From Xanthomonas sacchari (GTDB taxonomy: Bacteria > Pseudomonadota > Gammaproteobacteria > Xanthomonadales > Xanthomonadaceae): a DNA stretch of 64,000 nucleotides. This document shows positions 9,006 through 17,858 of the stretch, piece by piece. The position numbers were made by a program, and so were the translations under genes. The stretch covers positions 4,216,001 through 4,280,000 of the forward strand of contig NZ_CP132343.1 of the NCBI RefSeq assembly GCF_040529065.1, given 5' to 3'. Numbering within the stretch: position 1 is the first letter of the stretch; each line of letters begins with the position of its first letter. The notes beneath the pieces were generated by a model. It had not been told where the DNA came from, did not search any database, and saw only the letters and a program-made list of their open reading frames with translations.

Positions 9006-9061
9006 CGCCCGCCGCGGCCCGTATGATCGGCAGCGCCCTCCCCCACAGACAGGTGCATCGC

Positions 9062-9478
9062 GTGGCCAGCGTCCTCTCCGAACCTCTCGACGAAGCGCCG
9101 CGCAGTTGCGCGGACGCAAGCCTGCTGCGCGGCCAGGTGTTCGCGCAGAACTGCCCTTCCCGCGCCGTGTTGAGCCACGTCACCAGCCGCTGGGGCGTGC
9201 TGGTGCTGGTGGCGTTGCGCAAGGGCACCCATCGCTTCGGCGACCTGCGCCGCAGCCTGGAAGGCGTCAGCGAGAAGATGCTGTCGCAGACCCTGCAGGC
9301 GCTGGAGGCCGATGGCCTGGTGCAGCGCACCGCCTATCCGGTGGTGCCGCCGCACGTGGAGTACGACCTGACCCCGCTCGGCGCGGAAGCCGCGGCCCAC
9401 GTGCACGCGCTGGTGGACTGGATCGAGCGCAACATCGGCGTGATCCTGGGCGGCGGCGCGCCGCTGGATGCGGCGTAG
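9062..9478 (+). CDS. HxlR-family winged-helix transcriptional regulator
   Basis: A 138-residue HxlR regulator. The signature CPSRAVLSHVTSRWGVLVLVAL, then HRFGDLRRSLEGVSEKMLSQTLQALEADGLVQRTAYPVVPPHVEYDLTPLG split over the recognition helix and wing, is textbook HxlR. Cys near the N-terminus of the domain is often redox- or electrophile-sensing in this family. Start GTG 9062 was preferred because AGGTG lies 6 nt upstream; the in-frame ATG at 9023 overlaps a TATGAT likely to be a -10. Its target is unknown: no gene is divergent from it. Confidence 0.88.
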   Translation: MASVLSEPLDEAPRSCADASLLRGQVFAQNCPSRAVLSHVTSRWGVLVLVALRKGTHRFGDLRRSLEGVSEKMLSQTLQALEADGLVQRTAYPVVPPHVEYDLTPLGAEAAAHVHALVDWIERNIGVILGGGAPLDAA

Positions 9479-9522
9479 GGGAGACCTCCAGGATGCAATA
9501 GGCATGGTGCGGCAATGCCACG

Positions 9523-9646
9523 ATCGCGGCTGAAGCCGCGCCTACGACGGCGGCTGCTGCGTTGCGCGACAAGCGACTGCCTCCCGCACCAGTGCACGCC
9601 TCGGCGGCGACGCCAATTTCCCCGTAGGAGCGGCTTCAGCCGCGAC
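9523..9646. repeat. Two REP-like elements in opposite orientation
   Basis: Copies at 9523-9546 (reverse form, core GCGGCTGAAGCCGCGCCTAC) and 9624-9646 (forward form, GTAGGAGCGGCTTCAGCCGC) lie between the convergent HxlR and WYL genes. No gene is visible in 9479-9719. Confidence 0.75.
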
Positions 9647-9719
9647 GCGCCCTGTCGGCCGCGCCGGTCGCAGATGAAGCCATTCCTGCACGGGCCATCG
9701 CGCCGCGCGCAGCGGCGCC

Positions 9720-10691
9720 TCAATCGTCGCTGTAGTTGCTCAATGCCAGCGACAGCAGCGCCTTGGCCTGCTCGCGCAGCGAGCGCGGCTCCACGATCTC
9801 CGCATCGGAGCCGTAGTGCAGCACGTCCATCAGCAGTTCGCGCGAGACGCTGTAGGGCACCTTCAGTTCGTAGCGGCCATCGGCCAGGAACCGGCCCTGC
9901 TGCTTGGAATGCCAATGCTCGTCGGCGACCCAGCGCGCGGCCTTGGGGCTGAACACAATGGTGGCCCAACCTTTGGGCGCACCCGAGAAGATGCCGTAGC
10001 TGGCCGCCAGCTGCGAATCCAGCTCGGCGTCGGCCACGTCCTGCGCCGGCTGGTCGAGCAGGCGCGCATGGTTGATGCGGTCCACGGCGAAGCTGCGCAC
10101 CGCGTCGCGGCCATGGTCCCAGGCGTCCAGGTACCAATTGTCGCGGTAGTGGGTGATGCGCTGCGGCGACACCGTGCGCTTGGTCGATTCGTCGGTGGAG
10201 CGGGCGCGGTAGTCGAAGGACAGGCGCTTGCGCTCCAGCACCGCCGAGGCGACGGTGCGGAAACTGGCTTCGTCGAGCTTGCGGCCGCGATGCGGGATCA
10301 CCCGCACCCGCTCCACCGGCCAGTGGGTCGCCCCGGCCTGGGCGGCGAGAAGGCTTTCGATGCGCTGCTGCAGCGGCGCCAGCACCGAGGACAGCACCCC
10401 GCCCCCGGTGCGCGCCAGCAGTTGCTGCGAGGCCAGCAGCGCGTGCAGCTCCTCCGAACTCAGCCACAGGCCCGGCAGCTCGAAACGGTCGCTCTCGCCG
10501 GATTCGTAGCGGAAGCCGGCCTCGCCGTCGCCCTCCACCGGCGCCATCAGCGCATCGCGCAGGAAGGCCAGATCGCGGTAGACGGTGGCGCGGGAGCAGC
10601 CCAGTTCGTCCTGCAGCCGCGCCACCGTCACCGGGTAGCGCGCGGACTTGAGCAGGCGGTGCAGTGCGTTGATGCGTTCGTAGCGGTCCAT
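9720..10691 (-). CDS. YafY-type HTH-WYL transcriptional regulator
   Basis: A 323-residue regulator. The N-terminal HTH_11 domain is MDRYERINALHRLL...VTVARLQDELGCSRATVYRDLAFLRDAL. A WYL domain at about 140-220 contains RLSFDYRA, SPQRITHYRDNWYLDAWDHGRDAVRSFAVDRI, and a WCX-like C-terminus closes the protein. WYL proteins sense nucleic-acid or nucleotide ligands and often act as repressors. No adjacent operon is an obvious target. A CATAAT box ends 7 nt before the ATG, suggesting a leaderless transcript. Confidence 0.9.
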   Translation of the reverse strand: MDRYERINALHRLLKSARYPVTVARLQDELGCSRATVYRDLAFLRDALMAPVEGDGEAGFRYESGESDRFELPGLWLSSEELHALLASQQLLARTGGGVLSSVLAPLQQRIESLLAAQAGATHWPVERVRVIPHRGRKLDEASFRTVASAVLERKRLSFDYRARSTDESTKRTVSPQRITHYRDNWYLDAWDHGRDAVRSFAVDRINHARLLDQPAQDVADAELDSQLAASYGIFSGAPKGWATIVFSPKAARWVADEHWHSKQQGRFLADGRYELKVPYSVSRELLMDVLHYGSDAEIVEPRSLREQAKALLSLALSNYSDD

Positions 10692-10698
10692 GGTCCCG

Positions 10699-10704
10699 AT
10701 TATG
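10699..10704 (-). promoter_or_regulatory. Candidate -10 element of a leaderless WYL-regulator transcript
   Basis: Minus-strand CATAAT is followed by 7 nt and the ATG at 10691. No ribosome-binding site fits in between. Confidence 0.4.
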
Positions 10705-10810
10705 TCTGAGTCGCGGGCGGAAAACGCCTGCCGGCATGGCGGCCGACGTAGCGCCCGAACCGCCGATGAAGCCGGCGTCCCCGGCCGGCCAGGGTGTCAT
10801 GTGGATCCGG

Positions 10811-10816
10811 TATGAT
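10811..10816 (+). promoter_or_regulatory. Possible -10 of the DUF481 gene
   Basis: TATGAT lies 54 bp before the ATG at 10871 in an unusually AT-rich patch. It is followed by the small dyad GAAAT-7 nt-ATTTC (10817-10833), which could be an operator. No good -35 is seen. Confidence 0.35.
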
Positions 10817-10870
10817 GAAATCGTTTCCATTTCGTTAGCCGAAGGCTGCGTCCTCATTCCCGGAGAAGCC

Positions 10871-11665
10871 ATGTCCCGCCGCGCCACCCTCGTATCCGCC
10901 ATCGCCATGTTGCTGCTGAGCACGTCCCCGGCCTGGGCCGCCGACGTCGCCACCTCACCGACAGCCACGGACCCGGCCAGTTCGCCGTGGAGCGGATCAG
11001 GCGAACTGGGCTTCGCGTCCTCGCACGGCAACAGCAGCAACGAAAGCCTCAACGGCCGCCTGAAGGGACAGTACGTGGACGGCGACTGGATCCACAGCCT
11101 GGACCTGCTCGCCCTGCACGCCAGCGCCGAGTACGTCGACACCAATCCCGACGGCACCACCACGCGCAAGCGCCAGACCACCTCCAACCGCTACACCGGC
11201 AGCGCCGGCAGCGCGCTGCAGCTCGGCGAGCACCGCCAGCTGACCGCCTCGCTGCGCTACGAGCGCGACGACTTCGCCACCTACGACCGCCTGGCGACGA
11301 TCGGCATCGGCTACGGCACCCGGATCATGGACGGCGACCGCCGCAGCATCGACGTGCAGATCGGTCCCGGCGTGCGCCGCGCCCACGACGTGGTCGAGAA
11401 CCGCACCGAGACCGGCCTGATCGGCCGCGGCCTGGTCGACTTCAAGTACGGCCTGACCAGCAATACCGAACTGGGCAACACCCTGCTGGTCGAATCCGGC
11501 GCGTACAACACCTTCGCGCAGAACGACCTGGGCATCTCGGTCAGCATGAACGAGCGCCTGGCGCTGAAGGCCGGCTGGCAGGCGCGCTACAACAGCGACG
11601 TCAGCGACGACAAGAAGAAGACCGATACCCTGGCCACGATGAACCTGGTCTACAAGTTCAAGTGA
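10871..11665 (+). CDS. DUF481 family outer-membrane beta-barrel protein
   Basis: A 264-residue protein with a signal peptide (residues 1-23, ending PAWA). Repeated amphipathic strands follow: GSGELGFASSHGNSSNESLNGRLKG near the start and LALKAGWQARYNSDV...KTDTLATMNLVYKFK at the end. The GELGF..SxGNS..ESLN opening and the terminal Phe/Lys fit DUF481/YdiY outer-membrane barrels, several of which are salt- or acid-induced. Function is not established. The gene stands alone, with its own AT-rich upstream region. Confidence 0.85.
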   Translation: MSRRATLVSAIAMLLLSTSPAWAADVATSPTATDPASSPWSGSGELGFASSHGNSSNESLNGRLKGQYVDGDWIHSLDLLALHASAEYVDTNPDGTTTRKRQTTSNRYTGSAGSALQLGEHRQLTASLRYERDDFATYDRLATIGIGYGTRIMDGDRRSIDVQIGPGVRRAHDVVENRTETGLIGRGLVDFKYGLTSNTELGNTLLVESGAYNTFAQNDLGISVSMNERLALKAGWQARYNSDVSDDKKKTDTLATMNLVYKFK

Positions 11666-11668
11666 GCG

Positions 11669-11697
11669 GGATTCGGGAGTCGGGATTGGGGATTGGT
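11669..11697. repeat. GGGATTGGG-type simple intergenic repeat
   Basis: GCGGGATTCGGGAGTCGGGATTGGGGATTGG follows the DUF481 stop. The same wording recurs at 39727-39822 and 49978-50010 and is a frequent intergenic motif in xanthomonads. The rest of the gap to 11943 shows no gene; GTGAAC (11809-11814) and GTTCAC (11833-11838) form a loose dyad. Confidence 0.55.
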
Positions 11698-11943
11698 AGA
11701 GGCAGGGATGCCTGGTTCGGCGAAAGGGCGGTGCCGGTCGCCGCGCGGTTTCGCCCATTCCGCAAGGCGTGACGGTCCGTTACTCGATCTGCCAGCCCTG
11801 CAGGACATGTGAACACCCTTGCCCAATGTGGAGTTCACCGGTCGCGTCCTTTTGAAGGATGCGCCGTCGGGAAGCAGCGCCGCCCCCGCGACCGTTAGGA
11901 TGCCCAGTACCGCTGTATCGCGGTGTCCGAAACGGAGGCTGTG

Positions 11944-12357
11944 ATGACCGTATCCGATCCAAAGACAGTGGTTCGCCGCTTCAACAAAGAGGTGATCGAA
12001 GGCGGTGATCGCGCCGCATTCGAGGCGCTGATGGCGCCGGGGTTCGTCAATCGCTCCGCTCCGCCCGGCGCTCCTGCAGGAAGCGAGAGCATGTGGAGCA
12101 CCTTCCATGACATTCTCCGGCCCGCGCTGGCCGGATTGACGGTGACGATCCACGACCAGGTCGCCGAGGGCGACAAGGTGACGACCCGCAAGACCGTGTC
12201 GGGCAGGCACACCGGGACGCTGTTCGGGGTGGAGCCGACGGGAAAGACGGTCAGCATCGAGGTGATCGACATCGTCCGGGTCGAGAACGGCCGCTATGTC
12301 GAGCATTGGGGCCTCAACAACCTGCCGACGGTGCTCGCTGGCTTGCAGCGCGCGTAG
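11944..12357 (+). CDS. SnoaL-like polyketide-cyclase-fold protein
   Basis: A 137-residue SnoaL/NTF2-like protein. The pattern VVRRFNKEVIEGGDRAAFEALMAPGFVNRS, then EGDKVTTRKTVSGRHTG, VSIEVIDIVRVENGRYVEHWGLNN, is typical of the ester-cyclase family (SnoaL). In bacteria such stand-alone proteins are mostly uncharacterised. ATG 11944 was chosen because GGAGG lies 5 nt upstream; a GTG at 11923 is possible. The TAG stop codon (12355-12357) lies inside the GTAG head of a REP element, so the current C-terminus may be set by the repeat. Confidence 0.82.
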   Translation: MTVSDPKTVVRRFNKEVIEGGDRAAFEALMAPGFVNRSAPPGAPAGSESMWSTFHDILRPALAGLTVTIHDQVAEGDKVTTRKTVSGRHTGTLFGVEPTGKTVSIEVIDIVRVENGRYVEHWGLNNLPTVLAGLQRA

Positions 12358-12419
12358 GAGCGGCTTCAGCCGCGACAGGCCTTCCCGGTAACGCCCATCG
12401 CGGCCGAAGCCGCTCCTAC
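12354..12419. repeat. REP dimer (inverted pair)
   Basis: A forward element beginning GTAG at 12354 faces a reverse element ending CTCCTAC at 12419, giving a long imperfect hairpin between the convergent SnoaL and hemC genes. It may serve as a bidirectional transcription barrier. The reverse arm differs by GGCCGAAG for GGCTGAAG. Confidence 0.8.
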
Positions 12420-12445
12420 GGGCGATTGCGCGGGGCGGGGCGCCC

Positions 12446-13369
12446 TCAGGCCGGCAGATCGACATCCAGCAGTTCGCGCGCGCCGGCGCCGAGCAGGGCC
12501 TCGGCCACGGCCTGGCCCAGCGCCTCCGGATCCTGGGCGCTGCGCTGCAGCTCCGCGCGCACCAGGCGCCCGTCGGCGACGCCGCCGACCAGGCCCTGCA
12601 GCAGCAGGTCCTCGCCGCGCCATTGCGCAAATGCCGCCACCGGCACGTGACAGCTGCCGTGCAGGGCGCGGTTCATCGCCCGCTCCGCCTCCACGCAGCG
12701 ACGGGTCGGCGCGTCGTCCAGCGCGGCGAACAGCGCCAGCGCGGCGCTGGCGTCCTCGCGGCATTCCACCGCGATCGCGCCCTGCGCGGGCGCCGGCAAC
12801 CAGTCCGGCGCCTGCAGGCGCTGGGTGATGCGCCCCTCCAGGCCCAGCCGCTGCAGGCCGGCGCAGGCCAGCACGATGCCGTCGTAGCCGCCGTTGTCGA
12901 GCTTGGCCAGGCGCGTGTTGACGTTGCCGCGCAGATCCAGCAGTTCCAGGTCCGGGCGCCGCGCGCGCAGTTGCGCCTGCCGCCGCAGCGAGGAGGTGCC
13001 GACGCGCGCGCCCAGCGGCAGCGCGTCCAGCGAGGCGTAGAGGTTGGAGATCAGCGCATCGGCCGGATCGGCGCGCGGCAGGATCGCCGGCAGCACGAAC
13101 GGCCGGTCCAGGTCCATCGGCACGTCCTTGAGCGAATGCACCGCGCAATCGGCCTCGCCACGCAGCATCGCCAGCTCCAGCTCCTTCAGGAACAGGCCCT
13201 TGCCGCCGATCGCCGCCAGCGAGCGGTCCAGGACTTCGTCGCCGCGGGTGCTCATCGGCACCAGCACCACGTCCAGGTGCGGGTGCGCGCGGCGCAGGCA
13301 GTCGGCGACATGCTCGCTCTGCCACAGGGCGAGCGGGCTCTTGCGGGTAGCGATGCGCAGGATCTTCAT
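12446..13369 (-). CDS. hemC: Hydroxymethylbilane synthase (porphobilinogen deaminase)
   Basis: A 307-residue enzyme that polymerises four porphobilinogens to hydroxymethylbilane in tetrapyrrole synthesis. The N-terminal [13 protein letters not shown], catalytic Asp82 in HSLKDVPM, substrate-binding [12 protein letters not shown] and the dipyrromethane cofactor cysteine Cys240 in [12 protein letters not shown] are all present. It lies 58 bp downstream of algR on the same strand, the order seen in Pseudomonas. A GATAAT box 6 nt before the ATG suggests an additional leaderless promoter of its own. Confidence 0.95.
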   Translation of the reverse strand: MKILRIATRKSPLALWQSEHVADCLRRAHPHLDVVLVPMSTRGDEVLDRSLAAIGGKGLFLKELELAMLRGEADCAVHSLKDVPMDLDRPFVLPAILPRADPADALISNLYASLDALPLGARVGTSSLRRQAQLRARRPDLELLDLRGNVNTRLAKLDNGGYDGIVLACAGLQRLGLEGRITQRLQAPDWLPAPAQGAIAVECREDASAALALFAALDDAPTRRCVEAERAMNRALHGSCHVPVAAFAQWRGEDLLLQGLVGGVADGRLVRAELQRSAQDPEALGQAVAEALLGAGARELLDVDLPA

Positions 13370-13375
13370 GCGCGC

Positions 13376-13381
13376 ATTATC
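13376..13381 (-). promoter_or_regulatory. Candidate -10 element of a leaderless hemC transcript
   Basis: Minus-strand GATAAT is followed by 6 nt and the hemC ATG (13369). It lies inside the 58-bp algR-hemC gap. Confidence 0.4.
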
Positions 13382-13427
13382 GCGGAAAGCCGCGGTCCGC
13401 CGCTGCACGCGCGCGGTCCGGGCGGCA

Positions 13428-14159
13428 TCAGCGCTGGTGGATCTCCTTGCGCAGCTGCGCCACGCAGCGCCGGCTGACCTCCAGCGGCTGCTTGCCATGG
13501 CGCAGCACCGCCTGTACCTGGCCTTCGCCGAGCCGGCGCAGTTCCACCAGTTCGTGGCGCGCGACCAGGCAGTTGCGGTGGATGCGCACGAAGCGTTCGG
13601 CGAATTCCTCCTCCAGCGCGCGCAGCGATTCCTCGATCAGGTCCTCGCCGCGGGCGTGGTGCACCACCACGTACTTTTCCTCGGCCTGCAGGTAGTGGAT
13701 GTCGTCGACCGGGATCAGCCGCAGGCTGCCGCGCAGGCGCGCGCACAAGTGGGTGCGCCGCTGCGGCGCTGGCGCGGCGGCATCGCCGTTGACGCGGCCG
13801 GCCATGAAGGTGCGGGCGCGCTGCAGGGCCGCGGCCAGGCGCTCGGCGCGCACCGGCTTCATCAGGTAGTCGATCGCCGCCGCCTCGAACGCCGACAGCG
13901 CATGCGCGTCGTAGGCGGTGCAGAACACCACCGCCGGGCGTGGCTCGAAGGTGGCCAGGTGGCGTGCGGCCTCCAGGCCGTCGAGCCCAGGCATGGCGAT
14001 GTCCAGCAGCACCAGGTCCGGTCGCGCCGCGGCGCAGGCGTGCAGCGCGTCCATGCCGTTGTCGGCTTCGGCTACCACTTCCACGCCGGCATGCGCGGCC
14101 AGCAGCGTGCGCAGGCGTTCGCGCGCCAGGGGTTCGTCGTCGGCGATCAGCACCTTCAC
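13428..14159 (-). CDS. algR: AlgR/LytR-type response regulator (receiver + LytTR)
   Basis: A 243-residue regulator. Its receiver domain (about 1-120) has acidic residues DDE at 7-9, phospho-acceptor Asp53 in [13 protein letters not shown] and Lys in YLMKPV. The LytTR DNA-binding domain (about 140-243) contains [39 protein letters not shown] and ends [13 protein letters not shown]. The symbol rests on the shared algR-hemC order. The start is GTG 14159 with GGGAG 6 nt upstream. No AlgZ/FimS-like kinase adjoins it: the next gene upstream is an esterase. Confidence 0.85.
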   Translation of the reverse strand: MKVLIADDEPLARERLRTLLAAHAGVEVVAEADNGMDALHACAAARPDLVLLDIAMPGLDGLEAARHLATFEPRPAVVFCTAYDAHALSAFEAAAIDYLMKPVRAERLAAALQRARTFMAGRVNGDAAAPAPQRRTHLCARLRGSLRLIPVDDIHYLQAEEKYVVVHHARGEDLIEESLRALEEEFAERFVRIHRNCLVARHELVELRRLGEGQVQAVLRHGKQPLEVSRRCVAQLRKEIHQR

Positions 14160-14262
14160 CCAGGTCTCCCTCACTCGACTGGCGTGCGCTGCGGCCGATA
14201 CTAGCCCCGGTTCAGGGCGCCCGCCACGGGTATCGCACCACGCCGCCACGCGGCCGGCGTCC

Positions 14263-14928
14263 TCAGTTGCCGGTGACGCAGGCGTCCATCCAGTCGCCCA
14301 GGTCGGCGATTTCCTCGGCGCAGACCTGATGCGCCATCGGGTAGCGTCGCCACTGCACCGGCATGCCCAGCGCCTGCAGGGTCTGCGCGGTGCGCTCGGC
14401 GTAGGGCTGCGGGATCACCGGATCGCCCTGGCCGTGGGCCATGAACAGCGGTTGCCGCAGGGCCGCCGGGGCGTGCCAGCGGGCCACGCTCTCCAGTTCC
14501 GGCAGATAGGTGGACAGGCCGATCAGGCCGGCCAGCGGCCGCTCGCGGCGCAGGCCGGCGGCCAGGGTGATGGCCCCACCCTGGGAAAAGCCGGCCAGCA
14601 GCAGGCGCTCGGCCGGCACGCCGCGCGCGTCCTCGCGCGCGATCAGCGCCTCGACCTGGGCCACCGATTCGGCGACGCCGGCGCTGTCGGCGCGATTGGA
14701 GAAATCCATGCTGACGATGTCGTACCAGGCGCGCATGCGCACGCCGTTGTTGATCGTCACCGGCCGCACCGGGGCGTGCGGGAACACGAAACGTATGGCC
14801 GGCCAGTGCGGCCGCACCAGCTCCGGCACCAGCGGCGCGAAGTCGTTGCCGTCGGCGCCCAGGCCGTGCAGCCACAGGACGGTCCAGGTCGGCGCGGCGC
14901 CGGTCTCGTGTTCCACTGTCTCCAGCAT
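14263..14928 (-). CDS. Carboxylesterase/phospholipase, alpha/beta hydrolase
   Basis: A 221-residue cytoplasmic hydrolase of the acyl-protein-thioesterase/carboxylesterase II group. LWLHGLGADGNDFAPLVPEL is the oxyanion-hole region and RAWYDI is typical. The triad is Ser115 in GFSQGGA, Asp169 in GQGDPVIP and His200 in YPMAHQVCAEE. No signal peptide is present. Family members hydrolyse short-chain esters or lysophospholipids. It lies between opgH and algR on the same strand; a hairpin after opgH probably separates their transcripts. Confidence 0.9.
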   Translation of the reverse strand: MLETVEHETGAAPTWTVLWLHGLGADGNDFAPLVPELVRPHWPAIRFVFPHAPVRPVTINNGVRMRAWYDIVSMDFSNRADSAGVAESVAQVEALIAREDARGVPAERLLLAGFSQGGAITLAAGLRRERPLAGLIGLSTYLPELESVARWHAPAALRQPLFMAHGQGDPVIPQPYAERTAQTLQALGMPVQWRRYPMAHQVCAEEIADLGDWMDACVTGN

Positions 14929-14944
14929 GTCGGTTCCCGATGAA

Positions 14945-14970
14945 TGAGGCCGGATAGTATGCCGGCCTCA
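14945..14970 (-). terminator. Hairpin terminator of opgH, built from its stop codon
   Basis: On the minus strand TGAGGCCGG, an 8-nt loop and CCGGCCTCA form a perfect 9-bp stem. The first three bases are the opgH TGA stop codon. TTCATC follows rather than a full U-run. Confidence 0.6.
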
Positions 14971-16917
14971 GCCCGCGGCCTGCGCCTCGGCCTCGGCCCG
15001 GCGTGCGGCCGCCTCGCGACGCAGTTCGGCGGCGCGCAGTAGCACCGCCGGCGGCTGCGACTCTTCGGGAATGGCGAGGATGCGCAACTTGCGCAGCCAC
15101 AGGCCGGCGGCGCGCGAGGAGCTGATCGCCACCACCGGCACCGCCAGCGCCATGCCGATCACCACCGGCGCCATCCATGCCGCCAGCGACGGCGACACGG
15201 CGTAGGCCATGCCGCCCATCAACAGGCCGAACGCGCTCAGTCCGCCGTAGCTGCGCAACAGCGCCGACCACGAAATGCGGCCGTCGTCGCGCTGCTGCGC
15301 GTCCCAGCCCGAGTCCTTGCCGGCCAGCACCTCGGCCACGCCACGCGACTGCACGTACATCACCACCGGCGCCATCAGCGCGGCCAGCAGCGTTTCCAGC
15401 AGCATGCTCACGAAGGCGCGCACCCCGCCACCGCAGCCACGGCGTTCGCCGGGCTTGAGCAGCATCGCGAAGTAGCCCATCACCTTGGGCGCCAGCAGCA
15501 CGAACATGGTCACCGCGAACACCCAGGCCACCCGCGTGGAATCCTGCTGGTGCCAGTAGCGCGCCGGCGAGAACGGCGAGATCACCGAGGCGACCAGGTC
15601 GAACCCGCCGTTCTGCAGCGGAATGGCGATGCCGATCAGCATCAGCATGCCCCACATCGGCGCGGTGAAGTAATGGCCGATGCCGATCAGCATGTGCATG
15701 CGGCTGACCCAGTGCAGGCCGCGCGCGCGCACCACCTTGGAGTGCTGCAGGTTGCCCTGGCACCAGCGGCGGTCGCGCACCAGCAGGTCGGTCAGCGTCG
15801 GCGGGCCTTCCTCGTAGCTGCCCTGCAGGTACGGCACCATGTGCATGGCCCAGCCGCCGCGGCGCATCAGCGCCGCCTCGACGAAATCGTGGCTGAGCAC
15901 GTGGCCGCAGAACGGCTTGCGCCCGGGCAGCGACGGCAAGCCGGCCTGCGCGGCGAAGGCCTCGGTGCGGATCATCGCGTTGTGGCCCCAGTAGTTGCTT
16001 TCCGAACCGTGCCACCAGGCCACGCCGAACGCGATCACCGGGCCGTAGACGCGGCCGCCGAACTGCTGCATGCGCGCGAACAGCGTGTTGCCGTTGACCA
16101 CTTCCGGCAGGGTCTGGATCAGGCCGACATCGGGGTTGGCCTCCATGCCGGCGGCCAGTCGCACGATGCTGTCGCCGGTCATCAGGCTGTCGGCGTCCAG
16201 GATCAGCATCTGCGGATAGGCACCGCCGAAGCGGCGCACCCAGTCGGCGATATTGCCGGCCTTGCGCCCGGCATTGCTGGCGCGGCGCCGGTAGAACAGG
16301 CGGCCATGGCCGCCGACGCGCTCCACCAGCTCGGCGTACACCTTTTCTTCCTCCGCGCCGATCGCCGTGCGCGTGGTGTCGCTGAGAATGAAGAAATCGA
16401 AGCGCTCGATCTGGCCGGTGGCCTCCACCGATTCGTAGATCGCCTGCAGGCCGGCCATCAGCCGGTGCGGGTCCTCGTTGTAGGTGGGCATCAGCAGCGC
16501 AGTGCGGTTGCGCACGACCGGCAGCGGCGCGTCGGGGTCGATGCCGAGCTTGCGGCCCTTGCCGAACACCAAGGTGAAGAATCCGGCGAGGGCGCTGACG
16601 AAGGACAGCGCGATCCAGGCGAACAACGGGATGAACAGCACCATCAGGCAGGCTTCGAGCACGCTCACGCCGCCGATCAGCAGCACCTTGCAGATCAGCC
16701 AGCTGGCGTAGGCGGTCATCGCCGCGGTGGTGCCGAACACGTAGAAGCGTCGCCAGCCGATTCCCATCGGGGTGCTGGGCAGGCGCTTGTTGCGCAGCTT
16801 GCCTTCCTGCAGCGACTGCAGCGGCATGTCCAGCGGCGCTTCGGGCGGCAGAACCGCCTGGCCGGCATCCAGGGGCGGATCGACGGGCACGGCCAGTGTG
16901 GGGGCGACCGCGCTCAT
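14968..16917 (-). CDS. opgH: Osmoregulated periplasmic glucan glucosyltransferase OpgH
   Basis: A 649-residue (approximately) inner-membrane family-2 glucosyltransferase that makes the beta-1,2-glucan backbone of periplasmic glucans. Two membrane helices follow the N-terminal domain. The cytoplasmic GT2 domain has [35 protein letters not shown] and the RRWCQGN motif; several C-terminal helices follow. Start Met at 16917 (MSAVAPTL) was preferred to an Arg-rich extension from 16953. The partner opgG is not adjacent, unlike the opgGH operon of E. coli. OPGs matter for virulence in xanthomonads (established knowledge). Confidence 0.93.
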   Translation of the reverse strand: MSAVAPTLAVPVDPPLDAGQAVLPPEAPLDMPLQSLQEGKLRNKRLPSTPMGIGWRRFYVFGTTAAMTAYASWLICKVLLIGGVSVLEACLMVLFIPLFAWIALSFVSALAGFFTLVFGKGRKLGIDPDAPLPVVRNRTALLMPTYNEDPHRLMAGLQAIYESVEATGQIERFDFFILSDTTRTAIGAEEEKVYAELVERVGGHGRLFYRRRASNAGRKAGNIADWVRRFGGAYPQMLILDADSLMTGDSIVRLAAGMEANPDVGLIQTLPEVVNGNTLFARMQQFGGRVYGPVIAFGVAWWHGSESNYWGHNAMIRTEAFAAQAGLPSLPGRKPFCGHVLSHDFVEAALMRRGGWAMHMVPYLQGSYEEGPPTLTDLLVRDRRWCQGNLQHSKVVRARGLHWVSRMHMLIGIGHYFTAPMWGMLMLIGIAIPLQNGGFDLVASVISPFSPARYWHQQDSTRVAWVFAVTMFVLLAPKVMGYFAMLLKPGERRGCGGGVRAFVSMLLETLLAALMAPVVMYVQSRGVAEVLAGKDSGWDAQQRDDGRISWSALLRSYGGLSAFGLLMGGMAYAVSPSLAAWMAPVVIGMALAVPVVAISSSRAAGLWLRKLRILAIPEESQPPAVLLRAAELRREAAARRAEAEAQAAG

Positions 16918-17223
16918 GCGATCCGCCGATCGCATCCGGCGCCGCAGCGCCATCGGGAAGTGCCGCGGGCGGCCTGCGCGGCGAATGCCGCTGCGGCCAC
17001 GCGCGCCTTGTCATGTACGCCAGTTGCTACCACGTGCTCTCCTGTCGACGGGCAAAGACGCCCGTCAATGTAAACCTTAAATAGTAAGCTTTCGCGAAGG
17101 CGGCCATTGGCGCCGTGGCGGCGCTGCCCGCCCGTCCGTTCAGCCACGCCTTCACTCGCGCTCACCCTGGTTTCACCGCGCGCGCCGACCATGAAGCCCT
17201 GTCCGGCAATGGAGGATCGGCGC
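16918..17223. promoter_or_regulatory. opgH 5' region with leader hairpin; divergent promoter interval
   Basis: This ~300-bp interval separates opgH from the isochorismatase-fold gene. An AT-rich patch (17068-17092) probably holds the opgH promoter. A perfect 7-bp inverted repeat with a 6-nt loop (17047-17066, GACGGGC...GCCCGTC) lies between that patch and the gene and would form a hairpin in the opgH leader. No further gene is visible. Confidence 0.4.
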
Positions 17224-17853
17224 ATGCGGCACCCGGCCCGGCGACGCACTGACACCCCTGACGACCCGCAACGGCCATCGACGGCCGCGCCGGCACCGAC
17301 GCAGCCCGGCCAACCGGCGTTGCTGATCGTGGACATGATCAGCCGCTTCGATTTCCCCGGCGGCGCGCGCCTGGCCGCTGCGGCGCTGCCGGTGGCCGAG
17401 CGCATCGCCCAGGTCCGTGGACGCTTCCATCGCCGCGGCTGGCCGGTGCTGTTCGCCAACGACAACTTCGCCGACTGGCGCACCGATTTCGAAGGCCTGT
17501 GGACGTTGTGCGCCGACCCGAAGCAGCGCGGCGCGCGCATCGCCGCCTGCCTGGCGCCGCGCCCGCAGGACTACTACGTGCTCAAGCCCAAGCACTCCGC
17601 CTTCCTCGGCTCGGCCCTGTCGCTGCTGCTGGCGCGGCTGCAGACCACCCACCTGCTGGTCACCGGCATCGCCACCGATGCCTGCGTGCTGGCCACCGCG
17701 ATCGATGCGCGCATGCGCGATTTCCAGGTGCAGGTGCCGCCCTCGTGTTGCGCGGCGCTGGACGGCGGGCGCCAGCAACGGGCGTTGCGGCTGCTGCGCG
17801 AGGCGTTTGCGGTGCACGTCAGCGAGCGGCTGCCGGCGCGTGCGGCAGGGTAA
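17224..17853 (+). CDS. Isochorismatase-fold cysteine hydrolase
   Basis: A 209-residue protein of the isochorismatase/nicotinamidase superfamily. The catalytic triad Asp37 (LLIVDMISRFD), Lys121 (VLKPKHSAF) and Cys154 (GIATDACVLATA) is intact. The family hydrolyses amides or vinyl ethers; the true substrate cannot be read from the sequence. ATG 17224 was selected because GGAGG lies 8 nt upstream. It ends 5 bp from the convergent histidine kinase gene. Confidence 0.87.
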   Translation: MRHPARRRTDTPDDPQRPSTAAPAPTQPGQPALLIVDMISRFDFPGGARLAAAALPVAERIAQVRGRFHRRGWPVLFANDNFADWRTDFEGLWTLCADPKQRGARIAACLAPRPQDYYVLKPKHSAFLGSALSLLLARLQTTHLLVTGIATDACVLATAIDARMRDFQVQVPPSCCAALDGGRQQRALRLLREAFAVHVSERLPARAAG

Positions 17854-17858
17854 TGGGG

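Noticed and set aside
7721-9478. A 585-residue fusion ending in the HxlR regulator
   Set aside because: The upstream part lies out of frame over the lipocalin gene; only the last ~138 codons show family conservation and a ribosome-binding site.
16918-16953. Upstream ATG 16953 as the opgH start
   Set aside because: It adds [12 protein letters not shown] with no better ribosome-binding site; the shorter start fits the family N-terminus. The choice is not certain.
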